Source of the DNA: CF-118 sp035689345 | GTDB taxonomy: Bacteria; Chloroflexota; Dormibacteria; Dormibacterales; Dormibacteraceae | DNA: 43,025 nucleotides | Assembly: GCA_035689345.1 (NCBI GenBank) | Contig: DASSLR010000054.1 | Location: forward strand, 1 to 43,025 | Direction: 5' to 3' | Part shown: positions 22,048 through 30,271 of the stretch, in pieces | How positions within the stretch are numbered: position 1 is the first letter of the stretch | Layout of the letters: every line of letters starts with the position of its first letter | Program-made: the position numbers and the translations under genes | Notes under the pieces: generated by a model | The model's database searches: none | What the model was told of the DNA's origin: nothing | Seen by the model: only the letters and a program-made list of their open reading frames with translations

Positions 22048-22716
22048 ATGGCTCGCCGAAAGCGATACGGCTCCGGCATTCAAGGCGCAGCCGCCGTTTT
22101 CGAAGACCTGCCGCTCATCGCGAGTCCGATCGCCGCCGCGATCGTGCTCGGCGTGCTGGTGTGGCTCGTGCCCTGGCTCATGAGCAATTTCCGCCCGGCG
22201 GGTTCGGGCTTCAACTACGGCGCCGCCTTCGCGCCGATGTCACAGGGCATCGGCGTCGTCCTGGCCGCAGGCATCCTCCTGTTCGGATTGAAAGGCGCGA
22301 TCGGCCGCGCCTTCAACCGTCCTCGGCTCGTCGATCTCGGCGCTCAGCCCAAGAGCTGGAACGAGCTGGAAGACCTGGTGGGGCAGGCCTACAAGCGCCT
22401 GGGCTACGAGCTGGTCCGCCGAGGTGGCCCGCGTGCCGACGGTGGCGTCGATCTCGAATTGCGCCGCGCCGGCGAGAAGGTGCTCGTTCAGTGCAAGTAC
22501 TGGAAGACCTGGCAGGTTGGCGTGCGCCCGGTGCGCGAGCTGTGGGGCGTCGTCTCCGCAGAAGGAGCGACCAGGGCGGTATTCGTGACGACCGGTGGCT
22601 ACTCGGCCGCCGCGCGCGAGTTCGCCAAAGACAAGGCGATCGAGCTCCTGGACGGTCCAGGGCTCTCGGGCCTCCTGGCAGCCGCGCGGCACGCGAGCGC
22701 TACGCCCGGCCGCTAG
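22048..22716 (+). CDS. Membrane-anchored Mrr-type restriction endonuclease domain protein
   Basis: A 222-residue protein. Two hydrophobic helices (about residues 23-45 and 68-86) anchor it. A cytoplasmic PD-(D/E)xK domain of the Mrr_cat type occupies residues 105-215. The catalytic pattern is GGVDLELRRAGEKVLVQCKYW, in which Asp, Gln and Lys form the nuclease core (D-x10-QxK). The preceding WNELEDLVGQAYKRLGYEL is the typical first helix of this family. Such proteins are thought to cut foreign or modified DNA near the membrane, but few have been tested. It stands alone, without a methylase. Confidence 0.85.
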   Translation: MARRKRYGSGIQGAAAVFEDLPLIASPIAAAIVLGVLVWLVPWLMSNFRPAGSGFNYGAAFAPMSQGIGVVLAAGILLFGLKGAIGRAFNRPRLVDLGAQPKSWNELEDLVGQAYKRLGYELVRRGGPRADGGVDLELRRAGEKVLVQCKYWKTWQVGVRPVRELWGVVSAEGATRAVFVTTGGYSAAAREFAKDKAIELLDGPGLSGLLAAARHASATPGR

Positions 22717-22794
22717 GACGTCCACGGTGGCCTGCTTTGGGCAGCCGTGCCTGTTTGGTTCGGCTCTGTGCGGTCGCGGCAGTCGAGCGCGGCG

Positions 22795-23160
22795 TTAGAC
22801 GGTCGGTTTGCCGAGGCCGCCCTTTTGAAGCGCGATGGCTTCGTCGTCGCCCGGCCACGGCGGCGACGTGAAGCAGAGAAATCGCAGGGGCTCCTCACCA
22901 AGCGCTCGGAATTGAAATGGGCGGTCGGTTGGAATCACGACCGTTGAGCCGGCGCTGACACGCTGCGTCTGGTCATCGACCCAAACCTCGCCTTCGCCGG
23001 CGATGAAGTACCACACTTCCTCGACCGTGCGATGTTTCACCGGCCGGCTGACGGCGCCCGGCCGCAGCACCACCTCGACCAGGCTCGCGTGTTTCGCGCC
23101 GAGCTCGCGGTAGTAGATCTCCGAGCCATCGGGGGCGATCGCGTCGGGCTTCGAGCTCAG
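22795..23160 (-). CDS. Cupin-domain protein with a probable CTG start
   Basis: A small single-domain cupin of about 121 residues. The first motif is RPGAVSRPVKHRTVEEVWYF with the metal-type His and Glu; the second is around PTDRPFQFRALG. No ATG, GTG or TTG codon is available at a sensible place. The CTG at 23160 overlaps the enoyl-CoA hydratase stop as CTGA, the same 4-bp coupling used elsewhere here, and gives SSKPDAIAPDGSEIYYREL. The start is therefore inferred. It may be an isomerase, a dioxygenase or a sensor. Confidence 0.7.
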   Translation of the reverse strand: MSSKPDAIAPDGSEIYYRELGAKHASLVEVVLRPGAVSRPVKHRTVEEVWYFIAGEGEVWVDDQTQRVSAGSTVVIPTDRPFQFRALGEEPLRFLCFTSPPWPGDDEAIALQKGGLGKPTV

Positions 23161-23936
23161 CTCTTCCAGACCGGCTTGCGCTTCTCCACGAACGCCGAGA
23201 TGCCCTCCTGTCCGTCGGGCGCGACCGCGTTGTCCGAGATGACGTCGGCCATCATCGCGTAGGCCTTCGCCTGCGTCGCCTCGACCTGCCTGTAGAAACC
23301 TTCCTTGCCGATCTGCAGCGTGTAGCGCGAGTGCTGAGCGAGCTGGTTGACCAGCGCCATCACCTCGTCGTCGAGGCGGTCGCGCGGCACCGCGCGGTTG
23401 ATCAGTCCCCACTCCACGGCGGTCGCCGCGTCGACGAACTCGCCGGTCAACAGCATCTCCAGCGCGTGCTTGCGGCTGACGTTGCGCGCGACGGCCACGC
23501 CGGGCGTGGAGCAGAAGAGCCCGTATCTCACGCCGGAGGTTGCGAACCGGCAGTCGTCCGACGCGATGGCCAGGTCGCACTGGGCGACGAGCTGGCAACC
23601 TGCGGCCGTGGCGACGCCGTGCGGCGCCGCGATCACCGGCACCGGCACCGCTTGCACGGCGGCCATCAGCTGGTTGCACACCTCGAAGATGTCGCGCTCC
23701 TCCTCGAGCGAGCGGTCGAGCATCTCCTTGAGGTCGTGGCCGGCGGAGAAGGCCCGGCCCGCGCCCTTGATCACGATCGCCCGCACCTCGGGCCGCGCGG
23801 CCTGGCGCTCGAGCTCCGCCTTCAGCTCCTTCATCAACCCGGTCGAGAGCGCGTTCAGCTGGTCGGGCCGGTTCAGCGTGATGACCGCGGCGGGCAGTGC
23901 GTCCTCCACGAGCAGGTAGTCGAGCGTGATGGCCAT
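23157..23936 (-). CDS. Enoyl-CoA hydratase/isomerase family protein (ECHDC3-like)
   Basis: A 259-residue crotonase-fold protein. The oxyanion-hole segments AFSAGHDLKEM and HGVATAAGCQLVAQCD are clear. The stretch CRFATSGVRYGLFCSTPGVA is characteristic of the ECHDC3-like subgroup rather than of the classical beta-oxidation hydratase, so hydratase activity should not be assumed. A good ribosome-binding site (AAGGAGG on the minus strand, near 23943-23949) precedes ATG 23936. The cupin gene follows in the same transcript. Confidence 0.88.
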   Translation of the reverse strand: MAITLDYLLVEDALPAAVITLNRPDQLNALSTGLMKELKAELERQAARPEVRAIVIKGAGRAFSAGHDLKEMLDRSLEEERDIFEVCNQLMAAVQAVPVPVIAAPHGVATAAGCQLVAQCDLAIASDDCRFATSGVRYGLFCSTPGVAVARNVSRKHALEMLLTGEFVDAATAVEWGLINRAVPRDRLDDEVMALVNQLAQHSRYTLQIGKEGFYRQVEATQAKAYAMMADVISDNAVAPDGQEGISAFVEKRKPVWKS

Positions 23937-24010
23937 CGCGATCCTCCTTGTGCAACTGTCCAGTCTAGGCGGGGAACCGAATCGCCCCGGCGGTGTACAA
24001 CGATCGGAAC

Positions 24011-24538
24011 ATGCGGCGCCTCATCGCCATTTGCGTGTGGCTGGCGATCGTCGCCTGCGAGTCGTCTTCGACCGCGGCGCACGCGACTCCTTCGCCGGCG
24101 ACCGATCGCTCACCGACGAGCGCGGCGACGCCCGTGCCCGGAGGGTGCGGCACGACCCAGGTCTACAAAGGCGGCGAACCCGACTGGCTGACCAGGGCGG
24201 GCGACAACAACAACCCCAACGACCTGCCTTACTTCATCACCAGCCCGCCCATCGCCGCGGGCTTCCTCTTCGCCTATCCGCTCAAGGGCGGACGGTCCAC
24301 CAACCCGAACAACAAGATCCTCTGGGTGGTCGGCATGCCGCGCAACGGCAACGACCTGAAGGTCGATGTGTCGCAGAGCGGCACGGTCGAGACGGTGGGA
24401 GAGTCGCTCACGTTTCCGGCCAACTCCGGGCCCGGCGCGATCTATCCCTCGATCGTGGACGTGCCCAACCCAGGATGCTGGCACTTCGATCTCGCGTGGG
24501 GGGCCAACAAAGCCGCGGCCGACCTGGTCTACACGTAA
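24011..24538 (+). CDS. Putative lipoprotein of unknown function
   Basis: A 175-residue protein with a short signal peptide ending in a lipobox (AIVAC, Cys at residue 16). A Ser/Thr/Pro linker leads to a compact domain of about 125 residues starting at GGCGTTQVYKGGEPDWL. The domain has a two-cysteine frame (first in GGCG, last in NPGCWHFDLAWG) and looks all-beta. I do not recognise the family. The ATG at 24011 gives a proper signal peptide; an ATG at 23993 would add a non-signal extension. TACAAC at 23996-24001 is a possible -10 element. Confidence 0.75.
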   Translation: MRRLIAICVWLAIVACESSSTAAHATPSPATDRSPTSAATPVPGGCGTTQVYKGGEPDWLTRAGDNNNPNDLPYFITSPPIAAGFLFAYPLKGGRSTNPNNKILWVVGMPRNGNDLKVDVSQSGTVETVGESLTFPANSGPGAIYPSIVDVPNPGCWHFDLAWGANKAAADLVYT

Positions 24539-24569
24539 ATAGACGCGCGCGCCCGCCGGTTACCTCTTT

Positions 24570-25262
24570 ATGCCCCAACCCATACACCGGCACGAGGTCC
24601 AGCGCCTGCTGGCCGAAGGCGCGCAGCTCGTCGAGGTGCTGAAGCGCGAGGAATACGACAAGGAGCACCTTCCCGGGGCGATCAGCCTGCCGTTGCGCAG
24701 CATGGACAGCCAGAGCGTCGCCGTGCTCGACCGCAACAAGCCCGTGATCGTCTACTGCTGGGACGAGGCTTGAGACATCTCACCCAGGGCCGCGTGGCGG
24801 CTCGAGAGCCTCGGTTTCGAGAAGGTCTACGACTACGAGGGCGGCAAGCTCGACTGGATGGCGGCCGGCCTGCCGATCGAAGGCACGGACGCGAAACTGG
24901 CGCGAGCCGGTGACATCGCACGCAAGGACGTGCCCACCGCGACGGTCGAGGAGAGGCTGAGCGTCGTTCGGGAGCGCGCCCGGCGCAGCGGTCGCGACGC
25001 GGTGGTGGTGGTCAACGGGCAGAACGTGGTGATGGGCCTGTTGCGGGCGAAAGAGCTGCAGCAGGATGGCGATCTCACGATCGAACAGGCCATGCGACCC
25101 GGCCCGAGCACGTTCCGGCCGTACGTGTCGGCACGGGAGATGGCCGATTACATGGTCGAGCACAAGCTCGAGTGCTCGCCCATCACCACCTCGGACGGAA
25201 AGCTGGTCGGGCTGCTCTACCAGGCCGACGCCGTCAGCGCCGCCGGAAAAGAGGCCGCTTAG
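24570..25262 (+). CDS. Candidate selenoprotein: rhodanese-CBS protein with TGA at the catalytic position
   Basis: Read through an in-frame TGA at 24771-24773, this gene encodes 230 residues. Residues 1-105 form a rhodanese domain (LVEVLKREEYDKEHLPGAIS, VIVYCWDEA, then DISPRAAWRLESLGF). Residues 112-228 form a pair of CBS domains. In homologues the active-site loop reads YCWDxxCDxSPRAAWRLE. The TGA is exactly at that catalytic Cys (residue 68), so selenocysteine is the simplest reading. The frame continues without another stop for 162 codons with strong domain conservation. A SECIS-like hairpin follows the TGA. Alternatives are a recent nonsense mutation, a sequencing error, or two products (residues 1-67, and a CBS protein restarted at ATG 24858). 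Rhodaneses transfer sulfane sulfur; CBS pairs usually bind adenosyl ligands. Confidence 0.78.
24764..24813 (+). promoter_or_regulatory. Candidate bacterial SECIS element around the in-frame TGA
   Basis: GGGCCGC (24787-24793) pairs with GCGGCTC (24797-24803) over seven base pairs, one of them G-U, around the 3-nt loop GUG. The loop starts 21 nt after the UGA and begins with G, as bacterial SECIS elements require. An outer 7-bp stem, CGAGGCT (24764-24770) with AGCCTCG (24807-24813), encloses both the UGA and the inner hairpin. The structure forces codons that are otherwise unusual in this GC-rich gene (TCA, AGG). Confidence 0.6.
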
Positions 25263-25316
25263 CGCCCGGAGGGCGTAACGTAGCGCCGCGCCCGACGTTG
25301 AACGGGCAAACTCGAA

Positions 25317-28250
25317 ATGAGCACGATCTTGCGGTCCCGGGTAGTCCTGGTCGCGGTGATCGCGGTCGTGCTGGTCGGCGGCTCCGCGGCGGGCGTCTAC
25401 CTCTACAACCAATCGAGCAAGACGTCCCAGAGCACGATCCCCACCGCCGCCCGGCCGACGGCCCCGCCGCCCGTGTCGGTCGGCGCGCAGACGGTGAAGA
25501 AGACGGCGGCGGCCGAGTTCCTCACCGTGGCCGGAACGACCCCAGCCCAGAACACCACCGGCGTGGCGCTCAACTCGCCCATCACGATCACCTTCAACCT
25601 GCCCGTCGATCCGGAGGCTGTCGGCAAGAGCGTCAACATCCTTCCCGCCGTCCCGGGCGCCTGGACCCAGGGTCCAACGGACGCGGCGGCGGTGTTCACG
25701 CCGAGCCAGGAATACAACGCCGGCGCTCCGATCAGCGTGGTCATCCACTCCGGCCTGGCGAGCCGCGACGGTTTCGCGCTGGAGAGCGACTATCAGTTCG
25801 GCTTCGTCACGCAGGTCGCGTCCGACGGTGTCCTCTTCCAGGTCGGTTACAACGTGGCCAAGCTCCAGAACGCGCAGAGCGGCAAGCCCGTGGTCGTCAC
25901 CCTGCAGACCGGCGACCAGGTGCCCGGCGACATCTCGATCGTCACCTACAAGGCGTCGATCAACGACGTGCTGTCGGCCCTGGTCTACGACAACAACGGC
26001 CAGTACACCACCGCCCCGATCGACGTCTCGCACCTCCAGCAGCTCGACACCAAGGGCCCGATCAAGAACAACGACACGTTCACGGTCACGCGGCCGGACG
26101 GCATCTATCTGCTGGTCGCGACCGACCCGGCCGGGCAGTACGGAAGCATGTGGCTCGACATCACCAAGTACGGCATCCTGCTGCGCCAGGACGACCAGCG
26201 CATCGTCGTCGTCGGCGAGGACCTGACGACCGGCGACGTCGGCCCTACCTTCGGGCTCACCTTCTACACGCTCAAAGGCAAGGTGGCCGGCACGTCGCAG
26301 ACCTCGTTTTCGGGCACGGCAGAGTTTCCAGCGCGCTACCCAGTCGGTTACGACCTGGCGGTCGCGATCGACGGGGACGAGGTCGTGATCGTGCCGATGA
26401 GCGCGCCGGCAACCGATGCGGACATCAAGGTGACGCAGGACCTCAGCCTTCACTCGCAGATCTACATCACCACCGATCGAGCTGCCTACGCGAAGGGCGA
26501 GACGGTCAAGTACGCGGGCGTCGTTCGCGTCAGCAACGACCAGCAGTACACGATCCCCGCGAACACACAGGTCGAAGTGTGGTTGCCCGGGACGACAAAC
26601 CTGTTGGACCAGAAGGTTCCCGTCAGCGCCGCCGGCACGTTCTCCGGGTCGTTCGCCATGCCCGCCGGAGCGTTCAGCAGCGACGGCACCGACTCGATCG
26701 ATGAGCTGTACGCCAACATCGCCGGCGCGCCTCAGATCTATCCGCTGTCGGACACCGTCATCGTTGCGCTCGGCCCACACACACCGGCCGCCAAGCTGAG
26801 CGTCTCGTTCGACAAGACCGAGTACGCGCTCAAGGACACGATCAGCGCGACGATCACCGCAACCAACAGCGCCGGTGCCGCGCTTGCGAACCAGACCGTC
26901 TCTCTGACGATCTTTTCGGCCGGGCGACCGGCCGCTCCCAAGGAGATCGACAGCTTCGCCACTCCCTCCACCTGGGGCACTTCTATCGGCGATCCGGTCG
27001 CGGTCAAGCTCGACGCCGCCGGCCACGCCACGTACCAGTTCAAGGCCAACATCGCCGGCATCTCCGCCGACCAGTTTCTGACCGCTGAGGTCACGTATGG
27101 AAGCGGCGCCGCCCAGGCCGTCGGCGCGAAGACCGTGACCGTTTACCAGGGCGCCGACGAGGTGTACCTGCTCCCGTCGCGCGTCGCCTACGCGGTCGGT
27201 GACCAGGTCGTGGCGCCGTTCGTGGTCGAAACCCGCGCTGGCGATCGCGTCCCGAACGCGACGATGGCCTACGAGCTCGACCGCACCACTTACAACGGCA
27301 GCACGAGCACCACGACCGTGGTCGTCGGCGGAAACGTCACCACCGGCGCTGATGGGATTGGCACCGTCAAAGCCGTCTACAACGGGCCGGCCGACGGCAT
27401 CACGCTCACCGTCAAGGGCAACGACGCCGCCGGCAACACGTTCCAGGACTCGAAGTGGCTCAACATCGCTGCCGACCAGTCGAGCCTCGCCACGCTCAAC
27501 GGCATCGACATGCTCGTCCAGCTGGGCGTCGTCACCGACAAGATCGCGTACACGGTCGGCGACACGGCCAGCATCACAGTCACCGCTCCGGCCGCAGAGA
27601 ACGTGCTCATGTCGCTGGAGCGCGGGCGCATCCACTCCTACAAGTGGCTCGCGCTGAAGGCGGGCGACAACGCGCTGCAGGTGAACATCACACCGGACCT
27701 CGCGCCCGGCTTCACGATTGTCTTCAGCTACTTCCGCAACGGCGTGTACGAGAGCGAGGGGCTGGCGATCTCGATCAACAACTCGGATCGGCTGCTCAAC
27801 GTGTCGGTGAAGGCGGACAAGACCAGCTACGCCGCAGGCCAGACGGCGCAGCTCACGGTGACCGTCACCGACAGCTCGGGCAAGCCGGTGGCGGCGACCC
27901 TGTTCGCCGACGGCTACGACGCGATCATGTCGTCGTACAAGCTCGTCGACCAGGCGTCCATCGGCGGGGCCTTTTTCCGGCCGGGCCTGCGCGCCACGAA
28001 CGGCTCGAGCTCGCTGATTGGAATCGGGAACTTCGGCGGCCGGTGCGGTGGCGGTGGGCCCGGCGACCTGCTGGCGGTCACGCTGGCCGGCAAGTCCGAC
28101 CTGTGGAGCGCAGGCATCGCCACCGATGTGACGAGCGGCCAGGCGAGCGTCACGGTGCCGATCTCGGCTTCGACTGTCCGGTTCGTGATCATCGCCTCGA
28201 CGACCTCGACCTCGGTGGGCCAGGCCGAGCTCGACCTGACCGTCGCGTGA
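25317..28250 (+). CDS. Macroglobulin-like surface protein without thioester domain
   Basis: A 977-residue protein with an N-terminal signal anchor (hydrophobic residues 8-30) and a Thr/Pro-rich stalk. It then has a Big_5-like Ig domain (TTGVALNSPITITFNLPVDP, about residues 80-165) and several macroglobulin (MG2-like) beta-sandwich domains. Each repeats the pattern xDxxxYAxGxTxxxT, for example TTDRAAYAKGETVKYAG, FDKTEYALKDTISATI, TDKIAYTVGDTASITV and KADKTSYAAGQTAQLTV. The C-terminal part (LWSAGIATDVTSGQASVTV) resembles the A2M domain, but the protein stops before the thioester and receptor-binding domains of bacterial alpha-2-macroglobulins, which are usually 1500 residues or more. It may be a structural cell-surface protein or a shortened protease-inhibitor relative. 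It is coupled by GTGA to the next lipoprotein. Confidence 0.8.
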   Translation: MSTILRSRVVLVAVIAVVLVGGSAAGVYLYNQSSKTSQSTIPTAARPTAPPPVSVGAQTVKKTAAAEFLTVAGTTPAQNTTGVALNSPITITFNLPVDPEAVGKSVNILPAVPGAWTQGPTDAAAVFTPSQEYNAGAPISVVIHSGLASRDGFALESDYQFGFVTQVASDGVLFQVGYNVAKLQNAQSGKPVVVTLQTGDQVPGDISIVTYKASINDVLSALVYDNNGQYTTAPIDVSHLQQLDTKGPIKNNDTFTVTRPDGIYLLVATDPAGQYGSMWLDITKYGILLRQDDQRIVVVGEDLTTGDVGPTFGLTFYTLKGKVAGTSQTSFSGTAEFPARYPVGYDLAVAIDGDEVVIVPMSAPATDADIKVTQDLSLHSQIYITTDRAAYAKGETVKYAGVVRVSNDQQYTIPANTQVEVWLPGTTNLLDQKVPVSAAGTFSGSFAMPAGAFSSDGTDSIDELYANIAGAPQIYPLSDTVIVALGPHTPAAKLSVSFDKTEYALKDTISATITATNSAGAALANQTVSLTIFSAGRPAAPKEIDSFATPSTWGTSIGDPVAVKLDAAGHATYQFKANIAGISADQFLTAEVTYGSGAAQAVGAKTVTVYQGADEVYLLPSRVAYAVGDQVVAPFVVETRAGDRVPNATMAYELDRTTYNGSTSTTTVVVGGNVTTGADGIGTVKAVYNGPADGITLTVKGNDAAGNTFQDSKWLNIAADQSSLATLNGIDMLVQLGVVTDKIAYTVGDTASITVTAPAAENVLMSLERGRIHSYKWLALKAGDNALQVNITPDLAPGFTIVFSYFRNGVYESEGLAISINNSDRLLNVSVKADKTSYAAGQTAQLTVTVTDSSGKPVAATLFADGYDAIMSSYKLVDQASIGGAFFRPGLRATNGSSSLIGIGNFGGRCGGGGPGDLLAVTLAGKSDLWSAGIATDVTSGQASVTVPISASTVRFVIIASTTSTSVGQAELDLTVA

Positions 28251-28810
28251 GGTTCGCCGGCCTCGCCCTGGCCGGCGTGCTGCTCGCGGCTTGCGGGAGC
28301 ACCAATCCTGACGCCGCCCAGCTGAACACCGCGGTGCAACAGCTGCACCAGGGCCAGGTGGTCGACAGCGTGCCGTGCCTGACCGCCGATCTGCCGACGG
28401 AGCACATGCACGTCCATCTCGGCATCTACGTCGACGGCCAGGAGGTCAAGGTCCCGGCCGGCATCGGCGTCGGGCGGCCGTGGGGATTCGACAACACCGG
28501 TTTCCTGGCCACCGGGTCGTGCTTCGCATGGATGCACACGCACGACTCGAGCGGCGTGATCCACATCGTCACGCCCGGGCAGGGCATGTTCAAGCTCGGT
28601 CAGCTCTTTTCGCTGTGGGGCCAGCCGCTCGGCCCGGACGGAGCCTTCGACTACCGCGGCACGCCCAGGGTCCTCCTGGACGGCCGCCCCTACTCGGGCG
28701 ATCCCCGCGTCGTGGCCCTGCTGCCGTTCGAGAACATCGTCATCGAGCTCGGCAAGCCACCCGCGGTTCCGCCGGCGGGGATCTACGACTTCGGCACTTT
28801 GCGCCGATAA
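28247..28810 (+). CDS. Conserved His-rich lipoprotein
   Basis: A 187-residue lipoprotein. The signal peptide MRFAGLALAGVLLAAC ends in a lipobox with Cys16. The mature domain has EHMHVHLGIYVDGQEV, PAGIGVG and CFAWMHTHDSSGVIHIVTP, then a FKLGQLFSLWGQPL segment. I know this pattern from conserved uncharacterised proteins of actinobacteria and cyanobacteria. The grouped histidines (HMHVH, HTHD, IHI) suggest metal binding, but no function is established. GTG 28247 overlaps the stop of the macroglobulin-like gene by 4 bp, so the two surface proteins are co-expressed and may form a complex. Confidence 0.8.
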   Translation: MRFAGLALAGVLLAACGSTNPDAAQLNTAVQQLHQGQVVDSVPCLTADLPTEHMHVHLGIYVDGQEVKVPAGIGVGRPWGFDNTGFLATGSCFAWMHTHDSSGVIHIVTPGQGMFKLGQLFSLWGQPLGPDGAFDYRGTPRVLLDGRPYSGDPRVVALLPFENIVIELGKPPAVPPAGIYDFGTLRR

Positions 28811-28821
28811 TCCAGCGCGGG

Positions 28822-30270
28822 ATGCGTCCCGATGTGATCGTGGTGGGGGCCGGCTCGGGCGGCGGCGTCGTCGCCGCGCGGCTCTCGGAGGACCCGCGCG
28901 TCAAGGTGCTGCTGCTCGAGGCCGGACCCGATACGTGGCCCGACGTCCCGGATGCGGTCAGGCACATCCGGGGCGGCTCCGGTGTCGAGGAGTTCGACTG
29001 GCACTACGGCGATCCGTCCATCGGCGCCGTGCTGCCGCGCGGCCGGCTCGTGGGCGGCAGCAGCGCCGTCAACGCCAGCTACGCGTTGCGCGGCCAGCCG
29101 GTCGACTACGACGGATGGGGCAAGGGGTGGTCGTGGAGCGAGTGCCTGCCCTACTTCAACCGGCTCGAGAACGACGCCGATTTCGGGGACGCTCCGTATC
29201 ACGGCCGCGGCGGCCCGATCCACATCGAGCGCCTGCAGCCGAACTCGGCGGTCGAGGAATCGTTCATCGCGGCGTGCCTCGAGTTGGGCCACCAGCCGCT
29301 GCCCGACCTGAACCAGCCTGGGGGGCTCGGCATCGGGCCGCTGCCGCGCAACATGCGCGACGGCGTGCGCCAGAGCACGCTCGTCACGTATCTCGCCGGG
29401 GCGCGCGGCCGGCCGAATCTCGACATTCGCGGCGATGCGCTGGTCGATCGACTGCTGTTCGACGGCGATCGCATCGCCGGAGTGCGGCTCGCGGACGGTG
29501 CGGAGATCCGCGCGCCTCGCATCGTGCTCGCGGCCGGCGCCTACAACTCGCCCCAGGTGCTGCTGCGCTCGGGCGTCGGCCCGGCCGAGCAGCTGCGCGT
29601 GCACGGCATCGATGCGCGTCTCGACCTGCCAGAGGTCGGGCGTCACCTCACCGACCATCCGCTGACGGTTTTCGTCGTTCAGGTCGAGGGCGGCCTGCCG
29701 GCCGACAAGGTCCGGGTCGGCCCGACCGTGAAGCTGCGCAGCCGGCCCGATCTGCCGGCGGACGACATGAAGATCACGCTGTTCCCCGACGGCGAGATCC
29801 TCAACCTCCCGGGCCTGACCGGGCTCCACATCGAGATCGACGAGAGCTACTCGGAAGGCCTGGTCGAGCTCCGCTCCAGGGACCCGCACGCCGCGCCGCG
29901 CATCGATTCGCGGCTGCTTTCCGATCCGCGTGACAGGGAGAAGTACCTCTGGGGCATCAAGCACATGCTCGAGATCTTCGAAGCGATGCGCGACGGCACG
30001 AACGCGGAGATGCTGCTGCCTGATGAAGCCTCAGCGCATGACGAGGAAGCGCTGCACGAGTACGTGATGACGCACTACTCGACCGGCTACCACCCGTCAG
30101 GCACGTGCCGCATCGGCCACGTGGTCGACGAGCGCTGCCGCCTGCTCGGCGTCGATGGGCTGTGGATCGCGGACGCGTCGGTCATGCCGAGCGTGCCGCG
30201 GGCCAACACCAACCTGCCGTCGCTGATGGTCGGTGAGCGCGTGGCCGATTTCGTCAAGTCCGACCTCTGA
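28822..30270 (+). CDS. GMC-family FAD-dependent oxidoreductase
   Basis: A 482-residue glucose-methanol-choline oxidoreductase. The FAD-binding GAGSGGGVVAARLSE is at residues 10-24, GRLVGGSSAVNASYALRG is the family signature, and the active-site His and Asn pair appears in YHPSGTCRIG and RANTNLPSLM near the C-terminus. It would oxidise an alcohol substrate to an aldehyde or ketone. The substrate is unknown; length and motifs resemble choline-dehydrogenase-like bacterial members. There is no signal peptide. It is followed after 1 bp by the acyltransferase gene, so they are probably co-transcribed. Confidence 0.91.
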   Translation: MRPDVIVVGAGSGGGVVAARLSEDPRVKVLLLEAGPDTWPDVPDAVRHIRGGSGVEEFDWHYGDPSIGAVLPRGRLVGGSSAVNASYALRGQPVDYDGWGKGWSWSECLPYFNRLENDADFGDAPYHGRGGPIHIERLQPNSAVEESFIAACLELGHQPLPDLNQPGGLGIGPLPRNMRDGVRQSTLVTYLAGARGRPNLDIRGDALVDRLLFDGDRIAGVRLADGAEIRAPRIVLAAGAYNSPQVLLRSGVGPAEQLRVHGIDARLDLPEVGRHLTDHPLTVFVVQVEGGLPADKVRVGPTVKLRSRPDLPADDMKITLFPDGEILNLPGLTGLHIEIDESYSEGLVELRSRDPHAAPRIDSRLLSDPRDREKYLWGIKHMLEIFEAMRDGTNAEMLLPDEASAHDEEALHEYVMTHYSTGYHPSGTCRIGHVVDERCRLLGVDGLWIADASVMPSVPRANTNLPSLMVGERVADFVKSDL

Positions 30271-30271
30271 C

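Noticed and set aside
24858..25262. Independent CBS-domain gene starting at ATG 24858
   Set aside because: The ATG lies inside the conserved rhodanese domain (after GGKLDW), with no ribosome-binding site; the readthrough reading explains the whole sequence. It is kept only as an alternative product.
24780..27635. 951-codon open frame on the minus strand opposite the rhodanese-CBS and macroglobulin-like genes
   Set aside because: No domain is recognisable and composition is that of a shadow frame; it also runs across two clear plus-strand genes.
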